From assembly GCF_900104475.1 (NCBI RefSeq), contig NZ_FNJR01000007.1:206443-270442 (forward strand): a DNA stretch of 64,000 bases, written 5' to 3'. The DNA comes from Actinopolyspora xinjiangensis. Lineage in GTDB: Bacteria > Actinomycetota > Actinomycetes > Mycobacteriales > Pseudonocardiaceae. The notes under the pieces were generated by a model that saw only the letters and a program-made list of their open reading frames with translations, was not told the origin of the DNA and did no database searches. The first letter of the stretch is position 1. Every line of letters starts with the position of its first letter. The translations under genes were made by a program, and so were the position numbers. Below are positions 53,215-61,343 of the stretch, piece after piece.

Positions 53215-53255
53215 GAAGTGGCCCCGAACCGGTCCGACCGGTTCGGGGCCACTTC
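53215..53255. terminator. Bidirectional terminator between bL37 and rshA
   Basis: This is an 18-bp perfect stem (GAAGTGGCCCCGAACCGG paired with its complement) with a 5-nt loop TCCGA. It is placed between two convergent genes and is the longest perfect hairpin noticed in the window. Confidence 0.85.
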
Positions 53256-53369
53256 TTCGTGCTGTCCGGAGAGCGGTCGCTGCCTGCGCGGAGATCGATC
53301 GGGGCGCACCGGAGCACGGCGGATCGTTCGCACGCACGACGGTGGGCCGGACCCGCACGCGCGAGCGCG

Positions 53370-53693
53370 CTACGAGTTCTTGCTGCGAACCTCGACCGAG
53401 GTCCCCTCCGGGCTGTCCTCGACCGTCACCTCCGCCTGGCGCAGCACGTTCTCCCTGATGGAGTTGCGCAGCCTGTCGCGCAGTTCCGGCGGGGCGTGCT
53501 CACCACCGCACTTGCGGTGCAACAGTTCCTTGAGGTGCTCTTCGATGCCGTAACGTTCCAGGCAGGAGTTGCACTCGTCGAGATGCTTCCGCAGGGCGGC
53601 ACGCCGTTCCTGATCGCACTCGTTGTCCAGGAAGAGCCACACCTCGGCGAGCACGTCGTCGCAGGAAGTCCGCGAATCGTCGCAACAGCTCAC
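53370..53693 (-). CDS. rshA: Zinc-binding anti-sigma factor (RshA/RsrA type)
   Basis: The 107-residue ZAS-family protein has the zinc/redox motif HLDECNSC (His37, Cys41, Cys44) together with Cys11, the disulphide-forming set of RsrA. It holds the redox sigma factor inactive in reducing conditions and releases it on thiol oxidation. The GTG at 53693 overlaps the sigma factor stop (GTGA), giving coupled translation. A run of Cys near the N-terminus ([11 protein letters not shown]) and Cys26 are extra thiols. Confidence 0.93.
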   Translation of the reverse strand: MSCCDDSRTSCDDVLAEVWLFLDNECDQERRAALRKHLDECNSCLERYGIEEHLKELLHRKCGGEHAPPELRDRLRNSIRENVLRQAEVTVEDSPEGTSVEVRSKNS

Positions 53694-54394
53694 GGCGTAC
53701 TCACCTCCCGCTCACCGGATCGCAGAAAGCCGCGTTCACGCGCCACGTCGGTCAGCATCCCGCGCAGCTGCCTGCGTCCGCGGTGCAGCCGGGACATGAC
53801 CGTACCGATCGGAGTATCCATGATCTCGGCGATCTCCTTGTAGGCGAACCCCTCGACGTCCGCCAGGTAAACCACCATGCGGAACTCCTCGCCCAGCTGC
53901 TGCAACGCGTCCTTCACGTCGGTGTCCGGCAGCCTGTCGAGCGCCTCCAGCTCGGCGGAACGCAGCCCGCTGGAGGTGTGGCTCTCCGCCTGGGCCAACT
54001 GCCAGTCGGCGATCTCGTCCGTGGGCTGCTGCTGCGGCTGGCGCTGCCGCTTGCGGTAGCCGTTGATGTAGGTATTGGTGAGGATGCGGTACAACCAGGC
54101 CTTGAGGTTGGTCCCCCTGGTGTAGGACTTGAACGCCGAATACGCCTTGAGGTAGGTCTCCTGTACGAGATCCTCGGCGTCGGCCGCATTGCGCGTCATC
54201 CGCAGCGCGGCACCGTAGAGCTGGTCCAGCAACGGCATCGCGTCACGTTCGAAGCGGGCGACACGCTGTTCGGCGGTCTCCGTCACCTCGGAGTCCGCCT
54301 GCTGCGTCGCCGCCTCCCGCGACCGTTGCTCACCGCTCTCCGCGGGCTGCGCGTTCTCGGCAGGACTGGCCTGCTCGCTGTTGGTACCAGGCAC
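53690..54394 (-). CDS. sigH: ECF sigma factor SigH/SigR (oxidative and disulphide stress)
   Basis: The 234-residue group 4 sigma factor has region 2 ([20 protein letters not shown], then [20 protein letters not shown] and [18 protein letters not shown]). Region 4 is [20 protein letters not shown], then [20 protein letters not shown]. These lines are nearly diagnostic of SigH/SigR. It controls thioredoxin, proteolysis and thiol genes. GTG 54394 with AAGGAG before it gives the short form. An in-frame ATG at 54445 would add 17 residues, comparable in kind to the extended SigR-prime of streptomycetes. The N-terminal 60 residues are Gln/Ser/Glu-rich. Confidence 0.95.
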   Translation of the reverse strand: MPGTNSEQASPAENAQPAESGEQRSREAATQQADSEVTETAEQRVARFERDAMPLLDQLYGAALRMTRNAADAEDLVQETYLKAYSAFKSYTRGTNLKAWLYRILTNTYINGYRKRQRQPQQQPTDEIADWQLAQAESHTSSGLRSAELEALDRLPDTDVKDALQQLGEEFRMVVYLADVEGFAYKEIAEIMDTPIGTVMSRLHRGRRQLRGMLTDVARERGFLRSGEREVSTP

Positions 54395-54969
54395 CGGGCT
54401 CCTTCCCCGCCACCAAGACGAAAGTGGAGATGGTGACGCCCCCATGCCCTCACCGACATGAGTACCCTCCCAGGATACCCCGGTACCGCCACGCGCACGC
54501 CTCGTGGAATCCCGCGAACCACGTGACGGTACGCACTCCTTCAAGCTGGGCTGCTGGCCGTCGTGGACGGCCGTACCACTCTGCTCGGTCAACACGCCCC
54601 GTCCAACAGCGCACGACGGCGCGCTATTCCACCCGCCGGTCCGATCCCGATCACCACTCCCGTTGAACCGCCGCCACGAACGGATTCACGCTCGTGACAC
54701 CGCGAGTCGGACTTCCGGCGGGGCAGAGTCGATTTCTCGCGAAACCGCCGCGCCATCAGCGCCGACGGGGGCCGAACCGCGGCCACCTCTCCCCGGAACG
54801 GACTCCGACCACTCCCGCAGTCGGCACCGCCGCGATTCTCCGATGCGGCTCTCGCGAGAGACGGCGCCGACGTTGTGTGGTCGCTGCCCGAGGCCCCAGC
54901 GCCCACTCACGAGACGTGCGATGAGACTCCGCGACAAGACCGGCTCGGACACCGGCCGGAAAGCCCCGA
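54395..54969. other. Intergenic, 575 bp, upstream of sigH, with dispersed element copy E
   Basis: It holds the sigH promoter region (TATCCT on the minus strand near 54472-54477 is a possible housekeeping -10) and element copy E. A convincing SigH autoregulatory promoter (GGAAT-N18-GTT type) was not found. No gene is supported. Confidence 0.4.
54831..54880 (+). repeat. Dispersed intergenic element, copy E
   Basis: The plus strand contains ATTCTCCGATGCGGCTCTCG followed by CGAGAGACGGCGCCGACGTT and GTGTGG. It aligns with copy D (15851-15897, minus strand) along its full length and shares the CGGCTCTCG core with copies A, B and C. Confidence 0.6.
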
Positions 54970-55581
54970 TCAGTCCAGGAGGCGAAGTACCCTGCCGAGC
55001 CACTCGGAGACGGCACGCGAAACCGCTCCGGTGTCGGCCCGCAGCGAGTGGTCGCCGGGAACCAGCACCACCTCCCGCTGGGAGGACGGCTCAGGTTCCC
55101 CGAACGGATCGCTCTCCCCCTGCACCACCAGAGTCGGCACCTCGACGCCGAAGAGCTCGTCACCGCGGTCCTTGTCCGGCTTGCCGGGCGGGTGGAGCGG
55201 GAACGCCAGGCACAGCACCGCCGAGGCCCCGCCCGCCTCGGCCGTACGGCAGGCCACCCGCGCCCCGGAGGAACGTCCACCGAAGATCAGTGGAAGTTCC
55301 GGGAACCACCGCTGTCCCAGGTCCTCGGCCACGGCCAGCCAGCAGGTGTCGAGCTGTCGCGCGGGTGCGGGCGCCCTGCGACCGGCCACTCGGTAGGGCT
55401 GCTCGACGAGCGCGACGTGCACTCCCGAGGACGTGGCTGTGCGTGCCGCGCACACCAGGTCCTCCGCGTCGAATCCACCGCCGGCACCGTGGCCCAGCAG
55501 CAGCGCCGCACGTCCCTCGGCGGCGCTGTGCAGTTCGGCACGGGCGACGCCGTGCGGCGTGTCCACCTCGACTCTGGTCAT
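54970..55581 (-). CDS. Alpha/beta-hydrolase family protein (KANL3/Tex30-like)
   Basis: The 203-residue cytosolic alpha/beta hydrolase has the oxyanion segment LLLGHGAGGGFDAED, the nucleophile elbow GGRSSGARV (Ser in GRSSG), the acid region GESDPFG and the histidine in VPGDHSLR. The family is dienelactone-hydrolase-like with unknown substrates. The ATG at 55581 overlaps the stop of the SRAP gene (ATGA), so the two are co-expressed. Confidence 0.85.
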   Translation of the reverse strand: MTRVEVDTPHGVARAELHSAAEGRAALLLGHGAGGGFDAEDLVCAARTATSSGVHVALVEQPYRVAGRRAPAPARQLDTCWLAVAEDLGQRWFPELPLIFGGRSSGARVACRTAEAGGASAVLCLAFPLHPPGKPDKDRGDELFGVEVPTLVVQGESDPFGEPEPSSQREVVLVPGDHSLRADTGAVSRAVSEWLGRVLRLLD

Positions 55582-56321
55582 GATCCGAACAGGGCGTCCT
55601 TCTCCGGAACCGGCTCGGTGAGGCCGGGACTGTTGTTGGCCACGCTGTTGACCGCTCGGGAAACCGGGCGCATCCGAAAACCACCCACCAGATCGGCCGA
55701 GGGAGGCACCAGCAGGTCGGTGACGTCCTGATTGTCCGGGTCCAGCCACGTCGCCCAGTCCCGCGGCGACAACACCAGCGGCATCCGCTCGTGAACCTCG
55801 GCGAGCTCACCCACCGCCTCGGTGGTCAGCACCGCGCAACTGACCAGGGGCTCGGCCGAGGGATCGGCGGGATCGCGCCAGGTCGCCCAGATCCCCGCCA
55901 TGCCGAGACTGGAATCGTCGGCGGTGGTGACGTAATAGGGCTGCTTGGGACCGTTGCCCGGCTTCCACTCGTACCAACCGTCTGCGGGCAACAGGCAGCG
56001 GTAGTGGCGGACGGCGCCCCGAAAGGCCGGTTTGGTGGCCACGGTCTCGGAACGCGCGTTGATCATCCGGCTTCCCACCGAAGGGTCCTTGGCCCACTTC
56101 GGCACCAGACCCCAGCGCATCACCCGCACCGTGCGCTCGGAGGTGTCCGGATCGGGGTTGCCCTCGGTGTCACGCGGATGTCGCTGGACGACGCTGAACA
56201 CCGGCTTGGTGGGGGCGACGTTGTAGTCGGGCTCGGGTGCTCGCGAACCGGTCGCGTCACGGGCGTCGAACTCGGCGGCGAGCTCGCCCGGCGACTTCGA
56301 CGAGGCGTACCTACCGCACAT
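55578..56321 (-). CDS. SRAP-domain protein (HMCES/YedK family)
   Basis: The 247-residue SRAP protein binds abasic sites in single-stranded DNA and forms a thiazolidine crosslink through Cys2. The start at ATG 56321 (MCGRYASSK) is required, because the cysteine must become N-terminal after Met removal. A longer frame beginning MKAMCGRY would bury it. The other catalytic parts are present: YNVAPT (Asn), [23 protein letters not shown] (Glu) and HERMPLVL (His). It protects stalled replication forks. GGAGGT lies eight bases before the ATG. Confidence 0.95.
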   Translation of the reverse strand: MCGRYASSKSPGELAAEFDARDATGSRAPEPDYNVAPTKPVFSVVQRHPRDTEGNPDPDTSERTVRVMRWGLVPKWAKDPSVGSRMINARSETVATKPAFRGAVRHYRCLLPADGWYEWKPGNGPKQPYYVTTADDSSLGMAGIWATWRDPADPSAEPLVSCAVLTTEAVGELAEVHERMPLVLSPRDWATWLDPDNQDVTDLLVPPSADLVGGFRMRPVSRAVNSVANNSPGLTEPVPEKDALFGS

Positions 56322-56494
56322 CGCTTTCACACCTCCACCACCGCCGCGAAGCGGCAGACCCCGAAGAGCGGGAACCGCACCTGCTGTTCACGTTGCACGT
56401 ATGCTCCCAGTTCCGCCGCGAACTCGCGCAACCCACACCCGGTCGAACCGGCCCAACCCACACCCCGAACCCAGGGCGCGGCCCGCGTGTGCGA

Positions 56495-56500
56495 GACCAT
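56495..56500 (+). promoter_or_regulatory. Possible -10 element for leaderless aroA
   Basis: GACCAT stands 6 nt before the aroA ATG and there is no ribosome-binding site. It is a weaker match to the -10 consensus than the four TANNCT examples. Confidence 0.35.
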
Positions 56501-56506
56501 CGACAC

Positions 56507-57775
56507 ATGAGCGCACCATGGTCCGCCCCGCTCGCACAGGACGCGGTACACGCCACCGTCGAGATCGCGGGTTCCAAGTCGATCACCAACCGGGCGCTGG
56601 TCCTCGCGGCACTGGCATCCGGCCCCTCCACACTACGATCTCCCCTACGCAGCAGGGACACCGAGCTGATGGCAGGCGCGTTGCGCGCGCTGGGTGTGGA
56701 CGTCGCCGACGGCCCGAACGACGAGTGGCTGGTCACACCCACGACGCCGCACGGTCCGGCGACCGTCGACTGCGGGCTCGCCGGAACGGTGATGCGCTTC
56801 CTGCCGCCGCTGGCGTGCCTCGCCGAGGGCACGATCACCTTCGACGGGGACCCGCGGGCACGGGAACGACCGCTGGACACTGTGTTGCACGCACTGCGCG
56901 ACCTGGGGGCTCGAGTGCGGGGCGACAGCCTGCCGTTCACGATCGAGGGATCAGGCGGGCTCCACGGTGGTGAGGTCACGATCGACGCGTCGGCCTCCTC
57001 GCAGTTCGTATCCGGGCTGCTGCTTTCGGCCGCCAGGTACGACCGGGGGATGACCGTACGGCACGCCGGCTCGGCGGTGCCGTCACTGCCGCACATAACG
57101 ATGACGGTGGAGATGCTGCGCGCCCAGGGGGTCGATGTCGACGATTCGGAGCCGGACAGCTGGACCGTGTCCCCGGGCAAGATCGAACCGCTCGACCTGC
57201 GGATCGAACCGGACCTGTCCAATGCCGCGCCGTTCCTCGCGGCCGCCGCGGTGACCGGCGGCGAGGTCACCGTTCCGAACTGGCCGACGCGCACGACCCA
57301 GGCCGGCGACGCCATGCGGTGGATTCTCCAAGAGATGGGGGCCCGGGTCCGGCTGGACGAAACCGGGTTGACCGTCACGGGGCCCGAACGGCTGCGCGGC
57401 GTGGACGTGGACCTGCACGAGATCGGAGAGCTCACCCCCACCGTCGCCGCGATGGCCGCGCTCGCGCACGGCGAATCCCGGCTGCGGGGGATCGCACACC
57501 TGCGCGGGCACGAGACGGATCGGCTCGCGGCGCTCCGCGCGGAACTGACCAACCTGGGGACGGAGGTCTCGGAGCATCCCGACGGGCTGACCATCCTCCC
57601 CGGGCCGATGCGCGGTGGGCAGTGGCACTCCTACGCCGACCATCGAATGGCCACGGCGGGGGCGATCCTGGGGCTGCGGGTTCCGGGGACACGTGTCGAC
57701 GACATCGCGACCACCGGCAAGACCCTGCCCGACTTCCCCGGGCTGTGGACGAGCATGCTGGGTGCACAGCAGTGA
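56507..57775 (+). CDS. aroA: 3-phosphoshikimate 1-carboxyvinyltransferase (EPSP synthase)
   Basis: The 422-residue EPSP synthase joins phosphoenolpyruvate to shikimate 3-phosphate in the aromatic amino-acid pathway. Motifs include [58 protein letters not shown] and [12 protein letters not shown]. The ATG at 56507 gives the family N-terminus; the longer frame from 56237 overlaps the opposite-strand SRAP gene. rsgA follows after 16 bp, probably in the same transcript. Confidence 0.97.
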   Translation: MSAPWSAPLAQDAVHATVEIAGSKSITNRALVLAALASGPSTLRSPLRSRDTELMAGALRALGVDVADGPNDEWLVTPTTPHGPATVDCGLAGTVMRFLPPLACLAEGTITFDGDPRARERPLDTVLHALRDLGARVRGDSLPFTIEGSGGLHGGEVTIDASASSQFVSGLLLSAARYDRGMTVRHAGSAVPSLPHITMTVEMLRAQGVDVDDSEPDSWTVSPGKIEPLDLRIEPDLSNAAPFLAAAAVTGGEVTVPNWPTRTTQAGDAMRWILQEMGARVRLDETGLTVTGPERLRGVDVDLHEIGELTPTVAAMAALAHGESRLRGIAHLRGHETDRLAALRAELTNLGTEVSEHPDGLTILPGPMRGGQWHSYADHRMATAGAILGLRVPGTRVDDIATTGKTLPDFPGLWTSMLGAQQ

Positions 57776-57791
57776 TCGGAACGGAGCGGTG

Positions 57792-58802
57792 ATGGCCAAG
57801 CGGGGGTGGCGAGATCTCGACGAGTCCGACGTCCGGGTGAGGCCCAACCGGCGCAACAGCAGGCCGCGCAGCAAGCAGCGCCCCACGCACTCCGATGCCG
57901 TGGTGGGGATGGTGGTGGCCGTCGACCGGGGCAGGTGGACGTGCGCCGTCGACGGGAATCCCCGGCACCAGGTGGTGGCCATGCGTGCCAGGGAGCTCGG
58001 CCGCACCCCCATCGTGATCGGGGACCGCGTCCGGCTGGTGGGTGACACCTCCGGCGAACCGGACACGTTGGCGCGGATCGTGGGCGTGGCGGAGCGGAGC
58101 AGTGTGCTGCGACGCACCGCCGACGACACCGATCCCTACGAGCGGGTCGTTGTGGCCAACGCCGAGCAGCTGGTGATCGTGAGCTCGTTGACGGATCCGC
58201 CGCCCCGCTCCGGGTTCATCGACCGCTGCCTGGTCGCCGCCTATGCCGGTGGGCTCACCCCCGTGCTGTGCCTCACCAAGGCCGACCTGGCCGCGCCGGA
58301 AGAGTGGATCTCCGGGTACGCGGAGCTGGGGATCTCCGTACTCACCACCCGGCTCGACGTCGAGCCGACCGAGCTGCGCGCGACGCTGGAGGGCCGCGTC
58401 TCGGCGCTGGTCGGGCACTCCGGCGTGGGCAAGTCGACACTGGTCAACCGGCTGGTCCCGGAGGCGGCACGTGCCATCGGCCGCGTCAGCGAGGTCGGCA
58501 AGGGCAGGCACACCTCGACCTCGGCGGTGGCGATGGCGCTGCCCGGCGCGGCGGGGGGATGGGTGGTGGACACCCCGGGCATCCGTTCGTTCGGGTTGGC
58601 ACACGTCACCGCCGACGATCTCGTGGACGCCTTCGAGGACCTCGCCGAGGCCGCGGAGGAATGCCCGCCGAACTGCGGTCACCTGGGTCCGCCCGAAGAT
58701 CCGGACTGCCACCTGGACACGTTCGTGGCGGAGGAAGGGCATGGAGCGCAATTGAACTCACTACGGAGGCTGCTGCGCTCGCGCACGGGACGTGACGAAT
58801 GA
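57792..58802 (+). CDS. rsgA: Ribosome small-subunit-dependent GTPase A
   Basis: The 336-residue circularly permuted GTPase assists late 30S maturation. An OB-fold N-terminal part (VVGMVVAVDRGRWTCAVDGN) is followed by G4 LTKADLA, then G1 GHSGVGKST (about 208-216), the G2 region GRHTST and G3 DTPGIRSFG. The C-terminal zinc site is CPPNCGHLGPPEDPDCHL. The ATG at 57792 follows GGAGCGGTG. The gene is coupled to aroA, an arrangement common in actinobacteria. Confidence 0.96.
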   Translation: MAKRGWRDLDESDVRVRPNRRNSRPRSKQRPTHSDAVVGMVVAVDRGRWTCAVDGNPRHQVVAMRARELGRTPIVIGDRVRLVGDTSGEPDTLARIVGVAERSSVLRRTADDTDPYERVVVANAEQLVIVSSLTDPPPRSGFIDRCLVAAYAGGLTPVLCLTKADLAAPEEWISGYAELGISVLTTRLDVEPTELRATLEGRVSALVGHSGVGKSTLVNRLVPEAARAIGRVSEVGKGRHTSTSAVAMALPGAAGGWVVDTPGIRSFGLAHVTADDLVDAFEDLAEAAEECPPNCGHLGPPEDPDCHLDTFVAEEGHGAQLNSLRRLLRSRTGRDE

Positions 58803-58889
58803 ATCATGTTCATAAAATTCTTCGCTACCGGGTACTCCCCGTTGCTAGGGTTCCGCCCCGATCAGAACGATCGTCGCGGAAGGATCCGA

Positions 58890-59708
58890 ATGCGAAGACT
58901 GGCCATCGGGCTGACGGCGCTGGCTCTGACGGGCATCACCGCCTGTGGCTCCGGACAGACGGCCCAATCGAACGACCCCACCGGCGAGGACTCCCCCGAA
59001 CAGTCCGAGCAGGAGCTCAACCCACTGTCGAGCACCTCCGCGCTCGGCGATGCCGTCAGCGAGGCCATGCGGGAGACCAGCACCGTCAAGGTGAGCATGC
59101 GTGCCGAGAACTACCCGGTCAGCACGGCCGAGATGGTGAACTACGACTGCGAGATGGAGCTGATCGGGCCGCGTATGCACTGCTCCGGTCTCCTGGACTT
59201 CATCCTGGACTCGGGTGAGTTCTACATGAAGCCTCCCGAGCGGATGCGGGAACAGCGCGGCATTACCGAACCGTGGGTGAAGCTGCCCGCCGGAAAGCTG
59301 GGGCAGAGCAGCACCGACTTCAGCCAGCTGAGCAAGTTCGGTGACATCGAGCGGATGCTGCCCGAGGGTTCGACCATCGGCGAGAAGCGGAAAACGGAGC
59401 TCGACGGCAGGCAAGTGGTCCGCTACGACGTGACCGTCGACATGAACGTGACGCTCGAGAAGGGCGAACAGCAGTACCGGCAACGCGCACAGCGGATGCT
59501 GGACAGGGGTGTCGAGGAACTCGAATACGTCTTCTGGGTCGACGAACGCGGCCTGCCGATGCGGATCACCAGTGAGACTCCCGACATAGCGGGTATCCCT
59601 CCGGACGCACGAATGGTGATCACCTACTCGGACTGGGGCGAGCCGGTCGACATCACCGTCCCACCCGCCGAGAAGATCGACGAGCAGTACACCCAGGATC
59701 CTGTCTGA
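58890..59708 (+). CDS. Lipoprotein, LppX/LprG-like, paralogue 1
   Basis: The 272-residue lipoprotein has a lipobox (GITAC, Cys about 20) and an acidic Ser/Glu/Gln linker. A fold with repeated strand patterns (STVKVSMRAENYPVS, MLPEGSTIGEKRKTELDGRQ, VRYDVTVDM) resembles LolA/LppX-LprAFG-type lipid-binding proteins. The ending TYSDWGEPVDITVPPAEK is shared with the next gene. The ATG at 58890 follows GGAAGGAT. It is probably exported and anchored to the outer face of the membrane. The ligand is unknown. Confidence 0.8.
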   Translation: MRRLAIGLTALALTGITACGSGQTAQSNDPTGEDSPEQSEQELNPLSSTSALGDAVSEAMRETSTVKVSMRAENYPVSTAEMVNYDCEMELIGPRMHCSGLLDFILDSGEFYMKPPERMREQRGITEPWVKLPAGKLGQSSTDFSQLSKFGDIERMLPEGSTIGEKRKTELDGRQVVRYDVTVDMNVTLEKGEQQYRQRAQRMLDRGVEELEYVFWVDERGLPMRITSETPDIAGIPPDARMVITYSDWGEPVDITVPPAEKIDEQYTQDPV

Positions 59709-59844
59709 AGGTCACCGGCGCACGGCACCCCGGGAAAACCGCGTGACGGGAAATCCCCCCGAACCACCACGTGGGCTCCCGAAGCTTTGCTAACTTGCGC
59801 GATGATCCACCCACTCGGGTGAGTCGCAGTGAAGGGAGTTTCTC

Positions 59845-60666
59845 GTGCGCCGCACGACATTGGCACTGTCAGCGCTGGCACTGATCAGCACCCTGGGGGC
59901 GTGTAGCACGTCCTCCCCCGACCAGGCGAGTGATACGGGCGGAGGAGACAGCCAGTCGCGGTCCTCCGACTCCACGCGGACGTTCCACAAGGTCTCCGGC
60001 CTCGTCTCGCAGACTTCCAACAGCATGGACAGCGAGCAGACGGTGACGATGGAAACGGAGATCGAGGGAGGCGGCACCGGTCTCCAGGGCTCGATGTTCT
60101 CCGCCATGGGCGGGCAGACCTGCCAGATCGACCTGGGCGCCAACAAGATGGGCTGCGACGGCGCGATGCCGATGGTGATGACCGAGAAGGCCGTCTACTT
60201 CAAGATGCCCGGCAGCTCCCAGAACGGCAAACCGTGGACGAAGACCAGCCTGGACTCGGCGGACATGTCCGGCAACATGGGGCAGCTCGGCAGCATACGT
60301 CAGTACTCGGACATCGAGACCATGCTGCCTGAGGGCTCGACGATCGAGAATACCGAGCGGGAGAAGCTCAACGGTAAGCAGGCGACCCGCTACGAGATCG
60401 TCACCAACCTGAGCGAGGCCACCGCCCAGTCCGGGAGTTCCGCCCAGAAGCTCTACGAGTTCCTGCGCGAACAGGGCATCGAGCAAACGCGGAAAACCGT
60501 GTGGATCGGGCCGAACGATCTGCTGATGAAGGTGGAGTCGACCAACCCCTCGATGGAGATAGCGGGACAGAAGATCCCCGAGATCACCACGAAGGTCACC
60601 TACTCCGACTGGGGCGAGCCGGTCGACATCACCGTCCCACCCGCCGAGAAGGTCCAGAGTTCCTGA
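59845..60666 (+). CDS. Lipoprotein, LppX/LprG-like, paralogue 2
   Basis: The 273-residue lipoprotein has lipobox TLGAC, the same domain layout and the same final motif TYSDWGEPVDITVPPAEK as paralogue 1. Over about 55 bases at the 3' end the DNA of the two genes is almost identical, although the middle parts have diverged. MLPEGSTIENTEREKLNGKQ aligns with MLPEGSTIGEKRKTELDGRQ of paralogue 1. The GTG at 59845 has GGGAG six bases before it. The genes are 136 bp apart and may have separate promoters. Confidence 0.8.
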   Translation: MRRTTLALSALALISTLGACSTSSPDQASDTGGGDSQSRSSDSTRTFHKVSGLVSQTSNSMDSEQTVTMETEIEGGGTGLQGSMFSAMGGQTCQIDLGANKMGCDGAMPMVMTEKAVYFKMPGSSQNGKPWTKTSLDSADMSGNMGQLGSIRQYSDIETMLPEGSTIENTEREKLNGKQATRYEIVTNLSEATAQSGSSAQKLYEFLREQGIEQTRKTVWIGPNDLLMKVESTNPSMEIAGQKIPEITTKVTYSDWGEPVDITVPPAEKVQSS

Positions 60667-60815
60667 GCCTTCGGTGGAACACGCGGGCAACCGCGCGTCC
60701 CACCCGGTCGGCTCCGCTCACAGCCCCACCGCGGAGTCGACCGGGGCCACGCGGCCGAGCACCTGGCCCCGATGGGCCGAGACACCACGAATCCCTTCCC
60801 CGAGCCGGGCGGCGG

Positions 60816-61343
60816 TCACATCAGTTCGAGCATGAACGGCACTTCCTGCGGGGCGAACCAGGCCAGCTCGTGGTCCTCCGCGTCCCCCAGCGCCAGCTCG
60901 GCCTTCTCGTCACCGAGATCGGCGTCGTCGACGAGCGGAGCGGCCCGCCGCACCGCCTCCTCGGCCTCGACGGTGTCCACGTGCACTGCCGCGATCTTCT
61001 TCCACGGCACGGGATTGGAGAGCCGGACGACGGCATGGTCCAGATCCGGCCGCAGGGTGGCTTCCTCGTCGCGCACATCAGCGGAGACGACCACCCGTCG
61101 CGGGTGTTCCGCTCCTTCCCGCTCGTCCTCCCCGGGCTCACCGAGCTCCGTGGAAACCAGCCTAAGCGAAGCACGGGCCGCCTCTCGCATCGCCACGTCC
61201 TCCAGCTCCTCGGCGTCCCCGCTCGAATACGACTCCCGCAGTGCCGGGGTCAGCGCGAAAGCCGTGCCGCTCAACGGCCGCAGCTGCTGCTGTTCGAAGA
61301 AGTCCCGCAGCATCCGCACCGTAGCGGGCAAGTAGATCCTCAT
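60816..61343 (-). CDS. DUF6912 family protein
   Basis: The 175-residue protein begins MRIYLPATVRMLRDFFEQQQ and carries AFALTPALRESYSSGDAEEL. AREAARASLRL-type helices and the segment DLDHAVVRLSNPVPWKKIAA follow, the pattern of actinobacterial DUF6912. It has no signal peptide or membrane span. The ATG overlaps the stop of the WS/DGAT-family gene, so the two are coupled. The function is unknown. Confidence 0.82.
   Translation of the reverse strand: MRIYLPATVRMLRDFFEQQQLRPLSGTAFALTPALRESYSSGDAEELEDVAMREAARASLRLVSTELGEPGEDEREGAEHPRRVVVSADVRDEEATLRPDLDHAVVRLSNPVPWKKIAAVHVDTVEAEEAVRRAAPLVDDADLGDEKAELALGDAEDHELAWFAPQEVPFMLELM

Noticed and set aside
54395..54700. SigH autoregulatory promoter (GGAAT-N18-GTT type)
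   Set aside because: The best candidate, GGGATT with GGTA downstream, has spacing of about 22 nt and mismatches in both boxes, so it was not called.
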